Assembly: GCF_050315115.1 (NCBI RefSeq)
Contig: NZ_JBNPOJ010000001.1
Coordinates: forward strand, 164,577-228,576
Reading direction: 5' to 3'
DNA length: 64,000 nucleotides
From: Peptoniphilus_A sp022767005
Lineage (GTDB): Bacteria > Bacillota > Clostridia > Tissierellales > Peptoniphilaceae
The stretch's first letter is position 1, and the number at the start of each line of letters is the position of its first letter. The translations under genes were made by a program, and so were the position numbers. The notes under the pieces were generated by a model, which saw only the letters and a list, made by a program, of their open reading frames with translations, searched no databases and was not told where the DNA came from. This document shows positions 52,201 to 59,828 of the stretch, piece after piece.

Positions 52201-53620
52201 AGTACAGACCTCCTTCGTTTATAATATTTTCTGCTACTCCCGTTGTTGCATCTTGTGCATCGTCGTGAGGATTCTTTCCTTCCTTTTGGTACTCTTTCAT
52301 ACTTATAAAATATTCATTCCACCTGTTATACCAGTTTTCTGGGTAATAGATGTGTTCCATTATCCATGTAGCATTGGATAGTATCCTTGCGTTCTTATTG
52401 TTTGATTGATGAAAAGTATTAATAATGGTTTTATAATTGCCATACTCATGGCAGTGACTTTCTACCTGTCTTGCAAAACCTCTCCCACCATTATTTCCTT
52501 CAATAAGTGCTGTATTTACTTGATATTCTGTAAGCCTTCTTGCAACTTCTTTTTCTGTTATCTCCATGTGTTCCTTGGTGTAATAAACATCTAATACATA
52601 AGCTTCTCTATTTAAGACTCCGTATATAATATTGCACAAGTAGTCGTCGCCTGTATCCGCTGTATCACAGTAACTTCTAATTTCTGTAAATTTATGCCTT
52701 CCAAACATATCAACTGGTATCTTGCAATATGTCTTGAAATTTTTGTATAAAACTCCCTTTATGTCTATTGGCTCTTGTTGGTAATTTGCATTTGCTATCT
52801 CTGGACTCATTGCCTTGGTCTTAATTTCAAAAGACTTTCGATTTAGTATCTCTTCGCATAGCATGCTCCCATCTTCCTGAACTGCTTTATAATTTATGTG
52901 CTGATATGGAATACCATTTTCTTTACAAAATTCTATTAATCTACCTGCAAGGTCTTTAGTTGACCACCTAGTCATTACTACTATTATCTTCCAGTTGTTT
53001 CCCTCAAGCCTTGATAGGATTGTATCTGTAAACCAGGACCATTGCTTTTCTAGGGTTAGGGTGTTGTTTGCTTCCATTGAGTTTTTTATCAAGTCGTCTA
53101 TTACCAGTATGTCGGCTCCAAATCCTGTAGAAGTTCCACCTGGAGATGTTGCTAAATAATTGTTATTGCCATTTTCTAATGACCATTGGTTTATTGCTCC
53201 ATCTCCGTATTTAATTTTTGTGTTTGGGAATATGTCGGAGAATGTAACCGCTCTTGGATTTTCTTCTGCTATTGAGTTTCTTATTTGTTTTGAGAAGTTA
53301 GTCGATAAAAGGTCGTTATATGCCCCTATCATTATTTTTAAATTATTGTTATTTCCAAGTATCCATTGAACAAAATGATTAATAGAAAAAGTCTTTCCAT
53401 GTCTCGGAGGCATATTGATTATTAATACTTGGTCTTTAGAGTTATAAAAGTTTTCAAGTCTATTACATACGTCTTTTAAGTATGACCTACTATCTTTGTA
53501 GAATTGAGGACTTTTTAACCTACAAAATGAATAAAAGTTTTTCCTTGCTTTTATCATTGTTGCCCTGCATCTTAATTGAGCCTTTTCTTGCTCAGTTAAT
53601 TTGTTAAGTAAATTATTCAT
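52193..53620 (-). CDS. terL: terminase large subunit
   Basis: 475 residues. Walker A variant in VLIINMPPRHGKTFSINHFV (about 65-82), Walker B/catalytic in ADILVIDDLIKNSMEANNT, and RNase-H-like nuclease with EIRSYCDTADTGDDYLCNII and ALIEGNNGGRGFARQVESHC plus PHDDAQDATTGVA near the end. It packages DNA into the head. Family is the TIGR01630-type TerL, used with SPP1-like portals. Confidence 0.93.
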   Translation of the reverse strand: MNNLLNKLTEQEKAQLRCRATMIKARKNFYSFCRLKSPQFYKDSRSYLKDVCNRLENFYNSKDQVLIINMPPRHGKTFSINHFVQWILGNNNNLKIMIGAYNDLLSTNFSKQIRNSIAEENPRAVTFSDIFPNTKIKYGDGAINQWSLENGNNNYLATSPGGTSTGFGADILVIDDLIKNSMEANNTLTLEKQWSWFTDTILSRLEGNNWKIIVVMTRWSTKDLAGRLIEFCKENGIPYQHINYKAVQEDGSMLCEEILNRKSFEIKTKAMSPEIANANYQQEPIDIKGVLYKNFKTYCKIPVDMFGRHKFTEIRSYCDTADTGDDYLCNIIYGVLNREAYVLDVYYTKEHMEITEKEVARRLTEYQVNTALIEGNNGGRGFARQVESHCHEYGNYKTIINTFHQSNNKNARILSNATWIMEHIYYPENWYNRWNEYFISMKEYQKEGKNPHDDAQDATTGVAENIINEGGLYFG

Positions 53621-54119
53621 TATCCTCGCCCAGTGCTTCTAGTAATTTGTCTAATTCATTACTTGATAGCTTTTCTAGTGGGTCATTCTGTACTTTAACT
53701 TCTCCCTCTAATACTTGATGCCTTTTATCTCTCCATTCATAAGGTTTTCTATTTTTGAGCCAAAATATCATTGCCGTTGTATCCGGAGGTATTTGCTTTT
53801 TGATTATCTCTTTTCTTTGAGTAATTACTCCGTCAACTTCTTGTATATATATTTTCTCTTCCTTAATTTCCATTCCTAAAGCCCTTTTTAAAAGTGCATT
53901 CTCTACTTCTATGTCTACTACTTCTTTTCCTCTTTTTAGGGCGTCGTTTAATTCGGCGTACTTCTTTTTCCACTCATACAATGTAGCAATATTTATTCCA
54001 ATATTTTTTGCAATTTGCTCATCAGTTAAGCCATCTCTTGCCCACGCTTCAAGTTTCTTTAAACCATCTTCTTCAATCCATTCGTGGTACTTACCCTTTC
54101 TTCCCCCTTTGTTTTTCAT
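53613..54119 (-). CDS. terS: terminase small subunit
   Basis: 168 residues. An N-terminal helix-turn-helix (DGLTDEQIAKNIGINIATLY EW, about 30-51) recognises the pac or cos site; the rest is helical with TTAMIFWLKNRKPYEWRDKR, a frequent end part of the small terminase. ATG at 54119 is chosen (AAGGAATGATTGGAA just before). It overlaps terL by 8 bases. Confidence 0.88.
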   Translation of the reverse strand: MKNKGGRKGKYHEWIEEDGLKKLEAWARDGLTDEQIAKNIGINIATLYEWKKKYAELNDALKRGKEVVDIEVENALLKRALGMEIKEEKIYIQEVDGVITQRKEIIKKQIPPDTTAMIFWLKNRKPYEWRDKRHQVLEGEVKVQNDPLEKLSSNELDKLLEALGEDNE

Positions 54120-54148
54120 TTCCAATCATTCCTTTATTAACATTACAT

Positions 54149-54172
54149 CATAAAAAAAGAAGCGAAATCTTC
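54149..54172 (-). terminator. terminator-like hairpin just before terS
   Basis: On the minus strand GAGCGAA pairs with TTCGCTT around GAT, followed by TTTTTT. It lies about 30 bases ahead of the terS start, so transcripts of the late genes must read through it or be stopped: an attenuator or antitermination target. Confidence 0.7.
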
Positions 54173-54211
54173 GCTCCCTAGTTTAATTTATATTTAATTT
54201 TAAAACTTTTT

Positions 54212-54331
54212 AGATTTAATTTTAGGTAGCCTTTTATTGGAGGTGTTTTTGTAGAAATCTCATTAAGGATTAAATAATAAAAGTAGGTTCGTTAATTGGC
54301 ATTTATATTTATGGCTACCCTCATTAAATCT
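54212..54331 (-). repeat. 120-base inverted repeat in the late leader
   Basis: AGATTTAAT-TTTA-GGTAGCC (54212-54231) is mirrored by GGCTACC-CTC-ATTAAATCT (54313-54331): sixteen matching bases with a small internal loop, enclosing about 81 bases. As RNA on the minus strand it would form a long stem with an inner domain, directly upstream of the hairpin at 54149. Confidence 0.6.
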
Positions 54332-54420
54332 AATTCATATTTAAACTTGTACTCTTATTTTAAAATTTAGTTTTTTTGTTTGTTACTTATTTAAAATAGA
54401 TGTTGTCCTTGATATTTAAT

Positions 54421-54450
54421 ATTATCTTTATACTAGGTTTTCTCTAACCT
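54421..54450 (-). promoter_or_regulatory. possible late promoter with activator site
   Basis: On the minus strand AGGTT-AGAGAA-AACCT (54435-54450) stands where a -35 box would be, followed by TATAAA and GATAAT (54421-54432) as candidate -10. No consensus -35 is present, which would fit a promoter needing the ArpU/RinA-like activator. Weak evidence by sequence alone. Confidence 0.35.
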
Positions 54451-54459
54451 TTTAAGCAC

Positions 54460-54490
54460 AATAAAAGAGACCTGCAACGCAAGCCTCTTA
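54460..54490 (-). terminator. terminator of the ImmA/PIN operon
   Basis: On the minus strand AAGAGGCTTGC and GCAGGTCTCTT pair through 11 bases (two wobbles) around GTT, followed by TTATT. It ends the operon 120 bases after the PIN gene. Confidence 0.7.
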
Positions 54491-54609
54491 TAGTAAATTT
54501 TGTCTTTAATTGTAATCTTTCATTATATTATGAACCCAGTAAATTTTACATTCTTTCAGTTTATATATTAACACACAAAAATCGCACAAAACGCACAAAA
54601 TAATTAAAA

Positions 54610-55107
54610 TTAAAATCTCATTCCTAATTCTCTAATAAATTTAATAGAGTTTATATATTTAATATTAAACTTTTCACAAACATCAGGAATTTTTACTCGA
54701 TTTTTGGCATTTGAACTTACTTCATTCGTCACGATCACAAGATCTTTTGCCTTTGCTGCTGCACATATCCATGAATCCGCAACATCAAAATATTCGTGTT
54801 TTGCTGGATCCTCGTATCTTTTACTTTTTTGAATTTCATTAGCTATTTCACTATACTCTGAAATTATATCTTTATCAGAACTAACTATATTTTCAAAGTT
54901 GTTTTTATTATCTGAAACCCATGTTTTTAATGCATCTGATTTTCCAGAATTATTAATGATTTCATCATATACTTTATCTAAAAATATAATTTTTGAACTA
55001 CCTTTCTCTATCAATTGTTCCCAAAAAGAAGGAAATATATCCATTGGATAAGTTTGCCTGTGTGCAGTTATTAGTACGTTAGTGTCAATTAAATACTTAT
55101 ACTCCAT
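54610..55107 (-). CDS. PIN-domain protein (DUF4411), likely toxin
   Basis: 165 residues. The start YKYLIDTNVLITAHRQTYPM with its DTN and later acids (FLDKVYDEIINN, HEYFDVADSWICAAAKAKDL, VTNE) gives the PIN RNase active site. It belongs to the DUF4411 group, which often follows a gene of the XRE-ImmA/IrrE type. It overlaps that gene by 11 bases (ATG inside the end of ImmA). Probably the ribonuclease toxin of the pair. Confidence 0.8.
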   Translation of the reverse strand: MEYKYLIDTNVLITAHRQTYPMDIFPSFWEQLIEKGSSKIIFLDKVYDEIINNSGKSDALKTWVSDNKNNFENIVSSDKDIISEYSEIANEIQKSKRYEDPAKHEYFDVADSWICAAAKAKDLVIVTNEVSSNAKNRVKIPDVCEKFNIKYINSIKFIRELGMRF

Positions 55108-56242
55108 ATGTCATCTCCTTTAAGCTGTCATAGGCTTTAGATTTAATATTTCCCAATAACCTAAACCCTTCTGTATAGCTTGTATTATTGGACTCAACAC
55201 TGGATATTACATCTTTTTTAAAGTTTTCACTAAGTCTAGAGTTCAATGAATTATAATAATTTCCTCCAGAACTAACCTTTTGGATTACATTTTCTTCTGT
55301 CAATTTCTTTATATATAAAAAGTCCTCATTTGTTATCAAGTTTAACTTTAAAAGCTTAATGGCTATAGACACTCTGCTAATTTTTAATCTCTTAGAAAGT
55401 TCTTCTATTTGATTTATTGCTGGTAAGTTTTTATCAAAGTTTTTTAATAAATATTTCTTTGGAGCTAAAATTTCAGAAGTAATATTATTTATAAATGTTT
55501 CTTCGCCACTATTTTTTGTAATAATATCATCTTTCCCTAAAAGCATATGTGTGAATTCATGAACAATAGAAAATATTTTGCCTGTTACGCTGTCTCGATT
55601 ATTGATGAATATAACAGGAGCTATTTCATCTATTAACACAAATGCTCTAAATTCATTAATATCAAGCTTTCTTCCGGTGTTTCCACCTACAATACCGTTC
55701 TGAAAAACACTCACTCCAAGATCTTCAAATTTATTTCTAAAAAACTTATAATACTCAGCACTGTTTTTCATCTTTTCGACTTCTAAATGATCTAAATTTA
55801 TTAAATCTATTACAATGTGTGCAACTTCTTCATAGTTCATATTATCATGATAGTAGGATTTGAACTTTTTGTTTATTTCTAAAAATTCATATCCTAAACT
55901 TTTTCTATATTCAATAAGCCAGTTTTGTTTATTACTCATGTCTATAATTGTATCTTTTAAATTTTTAGAAGCTTTTGGAAAAATATTGTTAATAGATCTA
56001 AAGTCTGCACCAATTTCAAATTTTTTTGGAGGAGAACTTAAGAACAAATAACCAAAAGGAATTTTTAAATAATTAGCAAAATTTTCAGCTTGTTTAAAAG
56101 TGGGCAATTGTTTTTCATCCAAATTTATCCAACCAACAATATTAGGAAATTTTTTTAATATTTCATCTTCACTTTTACCACTTTCTTTTATAGCCCATTT
56201 TATAATTTCTGGCTCTATTTTAATCCTAAGTTTATTTGCCAT
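55097..56242 (-). CDS. ImmA/IrrE-type metallopeptidase, likely antitoxin/regulator
   Basis: 381 residues. An N-terminal part similar to XRE-like HTH (GKSEDEILKKFPNIVGWINL, FKQAENFANYLKIPFGYLFL, about 17-65) and a COG2856 zinc peptidase domain with HEFTHMLLG (HExxH, about residue 227). Such proteins are cleavage-based regulators or antitoxins. The operator-like palindrome upstream (56297-56335) and PIN gene downstream suggest a self-regulated toxin-antitoxin operon. An alternative is a phage-defence or anti-repressor role. Confidence 0.78.
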   Translation of the reverse strand: MANKLRIKIEPEIIKWAIKESGKSEDEILKKFPNIVGWINLDEKQLPTFKQAENFANYLKIPFGYLFLSSPPKKFEIGADFRSINNIFPKASKNLKDTIIDMSNKQNWLIEYRKSLGYEFLEINKKFKSYYHDNMNYEEVAHIVIDLINLDHLEVEKMKNSAEYYKFFRNKFEDLGVSVFQNGIVGGNTGRKLDINEFRAFVLIDEIAPVIFINNRDSVTGKIFSIVHEFTHMLLGKDDIITKNSGEETFINNITSEILAPKKYLLKNFDKNLPAINQIEELSKRLKISRVSIAIKLLKLNLITNEDFLYIKKLTEENVIQKVSSGGNYYNSLNSRLSENFKKDVISSVESNNTSYTEGFRLLGNIKSKAYDSLKEMTYGV

Positions 56243-56268
56243 TCTCTCGCCTCCTTTATTTAAAATAA

Positions 56269-56335
56269 ATTATATCAAATATATGTTTTTCTGAACAGAC
56301 ACTACATATAGTGTTATACGCTATATGTAGTGTCT
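56269..56335 (-). promoter_or_regulatory. ImmA/PIN promoter and palindromic operator
   Basis: A palindrome with 15-base perfect arms (AGACACTACATATAG and its complement, 56297-56311 and 56321-56335; 9-base loop) lies just upstream of an extended -10 box, TGATATAAT (56269-56277), on the minus strand. No T-run follows the palindrome, so it is more likely an operator than a terminator, although it overlaps the stop codon of the gene before it. Confidence 0.6.
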
Positions 56336-56732
56336 ACAACTCTAAATATCTATTATGAATCATTCGTGCATAAGACTCGTTTGAACTTCCTAATTGTCTA
56401 GATATATATACCCAACTCTTAGCTTCAATATATCTAAGCTGAAAAACCAATCTTGTCCTAGAGTCCTCAATACCATCAATGAATTCCTCTATCTCAAGTC
56501 TTAACTTCTTGCATCTTCTAATTCTGCGAGTGAGTCTTACCCTTATCTTCTCTATGTATTTATCATCCTCAAGACCAAATATTTTAAGTTCATACTGGTT
56601 ATAAGGAAAATCAGAAGCAGATGCAATAACCTTATCAGAAACTTCTTGCACCTTTAAATTATTAAGTTTATTTTCTAATTCTTTAATTTCAAGACACAAG
56701 CTTCTATATTGCCCTAACTGCTCCCTAGTCAT
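56334..56732 (-). CDS. ArpU/RinA-like late gene activator
   Basis: 132 residues. A helical N-terminal part (SLCLEIKELENKLNNLKVQE) and a C-terminal sigma-region-4-like HTH (TRLVFQLRYIEAKSWVYISR, QLGSSNESYARMIHNRYLEL; about 93-132), the layout of phage late-transcription regulators of the DUF1492/ArpU/RinA type. It is the last gene before the moron pair and the late region, the place where such regulators sit. Confidence 0.75.
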   Translation of the reverse strand: MTREQLGQYRSLCLEIKELENKLNNLKVQEVSDKVIASASDFPYNQYELKIFGLEDDKYIEKIRVRLTRRIRRCKKLRLEIEEFIDGIEDSRTRLVFQLRYIEAKSWVYISRQLGSSNESYARMIHNRYLEL

Positions 56733-56931
56733 TATTTCCCCCTATAACAATAAATATAATCTGTCCAAACTTCTATATAATATCCTCGTCTTTCATAATA
56801 ATTAACTATCCTAATCCTATCACTAAAAGTTTTGTAAGGAATTAATAGACACCTTTGCATTCATCACATATCCTCTTCCTTTTTCATAATTTTCCCAATT
56901 CATAAGACCCGCCTTCTTTGCCCCTTATCTC
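56733..56931 (-). other. short gap with a possible broken small ORF
   Basis: From an ATG near 56900 a 26-codon frame begins MNWENYEKGRGYVMNAKVSI and stops; after a shift, VNYYERRGYYIEVWTDYIYC continues to a TAA before the next gene. This could be one small gene with a frameshift or chance. Confidence 0.25.
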
Positions 56932-57144
56932 TTAATTCTCTTCTTTTAAAAATTTTAAATCTGCTTCCATTAAATCATTTTTAAAATCAGTAACTCCTTT
57001 TAAATACCCATTTAAATAATCTCTTGATAGTCTTCCTCGTTCACATTCTTTTTTTAGGTATTTTATTTTAAATTCCATAGCATGGTAATTTAAAATAATG
57101 AAACCCTTTATCTTATCCTCTAGGGTAAGTTCTTTATTTTTCAA
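56932..57144 (-). CDS. small unknown phage protein
   Basis: 70 residues: LTLEDKIKGFIILNYHAMEF, KKECERGRLSRDYLNGYLKG, FKNDLMEADLKFLKEEN. TTG start behind GGGAG. Helical, charged; not recognised. Located between methyltransferase and late activator. Confidence 0.6.
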   Translation of the reverse strand: MKNKELTLEDKIKGFIILNYHAMEFKIKYLKKECERGRLSRDYLNGYLKGVTDFKNDLMEADLKFLKEEN

Positions 57145-57203
57145 TTTTTACTCCCTTAAATTCAAACACCGATTATTTTATATATCTAAACTATTAACAT
57201 TTC

Positions 57204-57653
57204 TTAACATTTTATAAAAATCATCCAAACCGTCTTTCCTCTTCTATGCCCATAAACTGGTTTAAAAGGACATATATCTAATACTTTTTTTAGAGTAATA
57301 TCATGCTCGGACCACTTAAAAACTAAAGTACCATTAGGCATTAATACTCTCATGCACTCTTCAAATCCTTTTTTGATAATCACTGGCCAAGTATCTTTGT
57401 TCAAACCACCATACTGTGCGCCCATTATTGAATTTTTACCTGGACTTATTAAGTGAGGCGGATCAAAGATAACATGGTGAAATGTTTCATTTTTAAAAGG
57501 TATGTTTGTAAAATCACCGATAATTTGAGGATTAACATTAACTTTTTTACCGTGAATTTCAAAATTTTCTTTTCGAATATCCATAGTTATTAAATCATCT
57601 CTATTTTTATCAAAATAAAACATTTGACTACCGCAACATACATCTAATATCAT
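57204..57653 (-). CDS. small phage SAM-dependent methyltransferase
   Basis: 149 residues. MILDVCCGSQMFYFDKNRDD carries the SAM-binding motif; VIFDPPHLI is the DPPY-like catalytic motif of N6-A or N4-C methyltransferases, and MPNGTLVFKWSEHDITLKKV follows. It is a compact form common in Firmicutes phages. Possibly modifies phage DNA against host restriction; no target-recognition domain is visible. Confidence 0.75.
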   Translation of the reverse strand: MILDVCCGSQMFYFDKNRDDLITMDIRKENFEIHGKKVNVNPQIIGDFTNIPFKNETFHHVIFDPPHLISPGKNSIMGAQYGGLNKDTWPVIIKKGFEECMRVLMPNGTLVFKWSEHDITLKKVLDICPFKPVYGHRRGKTVWMIFIKC

Positions 57654-57703
57654 ATCTCACCTAACTTTCAATAAACTCGTCTTCAAAATCCTCTTTTCCC
57701 TCT

Positions 57704-58105
57704 TTAAAATGGTATATCGTCATTATTCACTGGGATAAAGTCGCTATCTGTGCTTGACTGTGTGTCTTGCCTTGAATCTATAAAGGTAAATCCATCTACT
57801 ATTACGTCTGTTGTGTAAATTCTTTGACCTTCTTTATTTTCATAACTCCCAGTTTGTATATGTCCTTCAATTCCCAATTGATTTCCCTTGCCTACATAAT
57901 TTGAAAGTGTTTCTGCTGTCTTTCCAAAGGCTATGCAATTAATGAAATCTGCTGTTGGTTGATTATTAGCTTCTGCTTCTTGTCTTTTTTCTTTTGTTAA
58001 TTTTCTATTTATGGCTAATGTAAATCTGCCTATTGCCATTTGTGATGTTGTATATCTCAAATCAATGTCTTTTGTCAATCTGCCAATTAAATTTGCTTGG
58101 TTCAT
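57704..58105 (-). CDS. ssb: single-stranded DNA-binding protein
   Basis: 133 residues from the ATG at 58105 (GAGGG 8 bases ahead). OB fold: NQANLIGRLTKDIDLRYTTS, INCIAFGKTAETLSNYVGKG and TDVIVDGFTFID, and the acidic tail with the terminal DDIPF that contacts partners. Works with the Rad52-like protein and the replication proteins. Confidence 0.95.
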   Translation of the reverse strand: MNQANLIGRLTKDIDLRYTTSQMAIGRFTLAINRKLTKEKRQEAEANNQPTADFINCIAFGKTAETLSNYVGKGNQLGIEGHIQTGSYENKEGQRIYTTDVIVDGFTFIDSRQDTQSSTDSDFIPVNNDDIPF

Positions 58106-58109
58106 TCTT

Positions 58110-58511
58110 CTATCCCTCAATAAAATCTTTTTGCAATACTTCCATAAGTTTTTTATTCTTTCTTTCTTCTTTCTCGTTAAAAGCCTTTGTAAAAATATCT
58201 TTTATTTTTTCTTTGGTCTTCTTATAGTCTTCACTTTCTGAAATTCCTAGTCTTTTAGCATCATGATCCATTAACTCTATAAAATTCCAACTTTCAAAAA
58301 CTTTATAGCACTCATATTCTTCGACTTCAAATTCAAGTTCACCATATCCTGTCCCTATCATGCCTTGTGTGTTTAGATAGTGTAATCCTCCATCTTTGCC
58401 TAAAATATAAATATCGTGGACATTGCTCCCTATTACTCTATCTCCCATTAAGCTATCTTTTATTCTTAGAACAGGAAGTTCCGTAAGCTTATCTTGGCTT
58501 AATATTCTCAT
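58110..58511 (-). CDS. unknown phage protein
   Basis: 133 residues: SQDKLTELPVLRIKDSLMGD, VHDIYILGKDGGLHYLNTQG, VEEYECYKVFESWNFIELMD and a lysine-rich helical end. Not recognised. Starts RILSQDK after AGGTAG. Sits between the DUF1064 and SSB genes in the early operon. Confidence 0.7.
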   Translation of the reverse strand: MRILSQDKLTELPVLRIKDSLMGDRVIGSNVHDIYILGKDGGLHYLNTQGMIGTGYGELEFEVEEYECYKVFESWNFIELMDHDAKRLGISESEDYKKTKEKIKDIFTKAFNEKEERKNKKLMEVLQKDFIEG

Positions 58512-58530
58512 CTTCTACCTCTCTTTGTCC

Positions 58531-58872
58531 TTAAATCTCTATGAATGTATATTCTCGACCATATTTTTTCAAAAATATTTTTTTCTTTAGTTTATATACA
58601 TCTGTCTTTACACCTTTGACGTCTTCCACTATCCAAGTTTCTTTTTCTTTATCCCAGTATTTAAAATCTGCTACATACTCAATTTTTCTATGGGTTGTCC
58701 CCTCTAGTTTAAATTTGTCTTGTAATAAAAACCTTGGCTGTAATTCCAATTCTTTTATAGTTCCTGCTCTTTCTAATACTTTTAATTCTTTGTAACGTCT
58801 AGCTTCTTTTTTGCTATCAAACTTTATTCCGTCAACTATTGTTTTTATTGAGTTGTACTTGCTTCGTGTCAA
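58531..58872 (-). CDS. DUF1064 phage nuclease-like protein
   Basis: 113 residues. TRSKYNSIKTIVDGIKFDSK, KKEARRYKELKVLERAGTIK and IEYVADFKYWDKEKETWIVE with VEDVKG are the DUF1064 pattern. The D...ExK-like arrangement (ADFxYW...xVEDVKG) suggests a PD-(D/E)XK nuclease, perhaps for resolving recombination intermediates. It overlaps the HNH gene by 4 bases. Confidence 0.8.
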   Translation of the reverse strand: MTRSKYNSIKTIVDGIKFDSKKEARRYKELKVLERAGTIKELELQPRFLLQDKFKLEGTTHRKIEYVADFKYWDKEKETWIVEDVKGVKTDVYKLKKKIFLKKYGREYTFIEI

Positions 58873-59123
58873 AGGTAACTCCTTCCAAATACCTTTATAA
58901 ATTCCTCTCGACTGTGTTTTCGTTCAAAGAGTTTTTGTCCTCTTTTTTTGCTCCAGTCTAGGAGTTCTTTTTTATTGTGAATGTTGTTATGGCAAGCTCT
59001 GCAAATATTAATTTTTAATTTGTATCTGTCGCTTAATTTTCTATTGGCAATCCCTGGTATTAGGTGATGCTCTTCTAAATATTCATATCTTCCGCATATT
59101 TCATATTCTGCTCTATGTTTCAA
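58869..59123 (-). CDS. HNH nuclease
   Basis: 84 residues. EICGRYEYLEEHHLIPGIAN, LKINICRACHNNIHNKKELL: one Cys, EHH, CxxC and NIH fit a small HNH endonuclease with zinc-supporting Cys. Phage HNH genes of this size often assist packaging or recombination; here it is in the early operon. Confidence 0.75.
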   Translation of the reverse strand: MKHRAEYEICGRYEYLEEHHLIPGIANRKLSDRYKLKINICRACHNNIHNKKELLDWSKKRGQKLFERKHSREEFIKVFGRSYL

Positions 59124-59638
59124 TAAAATAACCTCTCATATTCTTCCCTATAATCAACTATTGTTACACCTAGTTCACTTGCTTTTTTTAAGAAATAGTC
59201 AATCAAATTTGTCATTTGTTTTGTGTCGAATTTGCTTGAACCTAAAAAGCATCTTAAAAGTATTTTGTCTTCTTTTTCGCCTAAAATCTTATAGGCTCTA
59301 AAGGCTTGTTTAAAGATTTTTAAACTCTTTTGTGGTATCAACACATCTTCATATTCAATTCCTGCTTCTTCAATCCCTTGTATATATAGATCCCACCTAA
59401 AAATTTCAGATGGTATTCCATTAATCTTTCTGTCAATGTCTGATATTATCGCCCATAGTAAATTATTTTGGTCAAGTGTACGTGATTTCTTTGCCTTTGA
59501 TATATTTATATTAAGCAGGTCCTCTTCTTTAATTTCGTATATTTTATTTATATCTAGGTATCTTTCTAGTTCAAAGGTAACTTGTGGCTTACCTTCTATG
59601 TTGTAATTTAAGTTTTTTAGTCTTCCTTTAACTTTCAT
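59120..59638 (-). CDS. NinB-like recombination protein
   Basis: 172 residues. The beginning is a beta-rich part and SRTLDQNNLLWAIISDIDRK is the NinB/Orf-type signature; later EIFRWDLYIQGIEEAGIEYE and FDTKQMTNLIDYFLKKASEL occur. Lambda NinB (Orf) is a RecFOR-like mediator. It is linked by overlap to the following HNH gene and the previous small gene. Family assignment is moderate. Confidence 0.6.
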   Translation of the reverse strand: MKVKGRLKNLNYNIEGKPQVTFELERYLDINKIYEIKEEDLLNINISKAKKSRTLDQNNLLWAIISDIDRKINGIPSEIFRWDLYIQGIEEAGIEYEDVLIPQKSLKIFKQAFRAYKILGEKEDKILLRCFLGSSKFDTKQMTNLIDYFLKKASELGVTIVDYREEYERLFY

Positions 59639-59828
59639 CTATGACCTCTGCTTGTGCTATATCAGCAATTGTTACTGAATTTTGGCAATTGCTTTGTAGT
59701 TCTAACTCAATCATTTCTTTGGTTTCTGTTTTTCTAAAGATAATTGCGTTTATGTGCTTGTAAACTATTCCGCCTACTCTTACCTTTGACCTATTTTTCA
59801 TTGCTTTTAAAGCTTCTTGATAAATCAC
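59628..59828 (-). CDS. small unknown phage protein
   Basis: 66 residues with GTG start behind GGAGG: IYQEALKAMKNRSKVRVGGI, FRKTETKEMIELELQSNCQN and SVTIADIAQAEVIDE. Not recognised; beta-rich. It overlaps the DnaC-like gene by 4 and the NinB-like gene by 11 bases. Confidence 0.6.
   Translation of the reverse strand: MIYQEALKAMKNRSKVRVGGIVYKHINAIIFRKTETKEMIELELQSNCQNSVTIADIAQAEVIDES

Larger units (their letters stand above)
54126..54609. other. 484-base late-operon control region
   Basis: No gene. It holds (right to left) the terminator of the ImmA/PIN operon (54460-54490), a possible late promoter with an inverted repeat (54421-54450), a 120-base inverted-repeat leader (54212-54331) and a terminator-like hairpin directly before terS (54149-54172). 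Details are in the separate entries. Confidence 0.6.

Noticed and set aside
56297..56335. The palindrome as terminator of the late activator gene
   Set aside because: No T-run follows on either strand, and an extended -10 lies right after it, so operator is the better reading; a weak termination role cannot be excluded.
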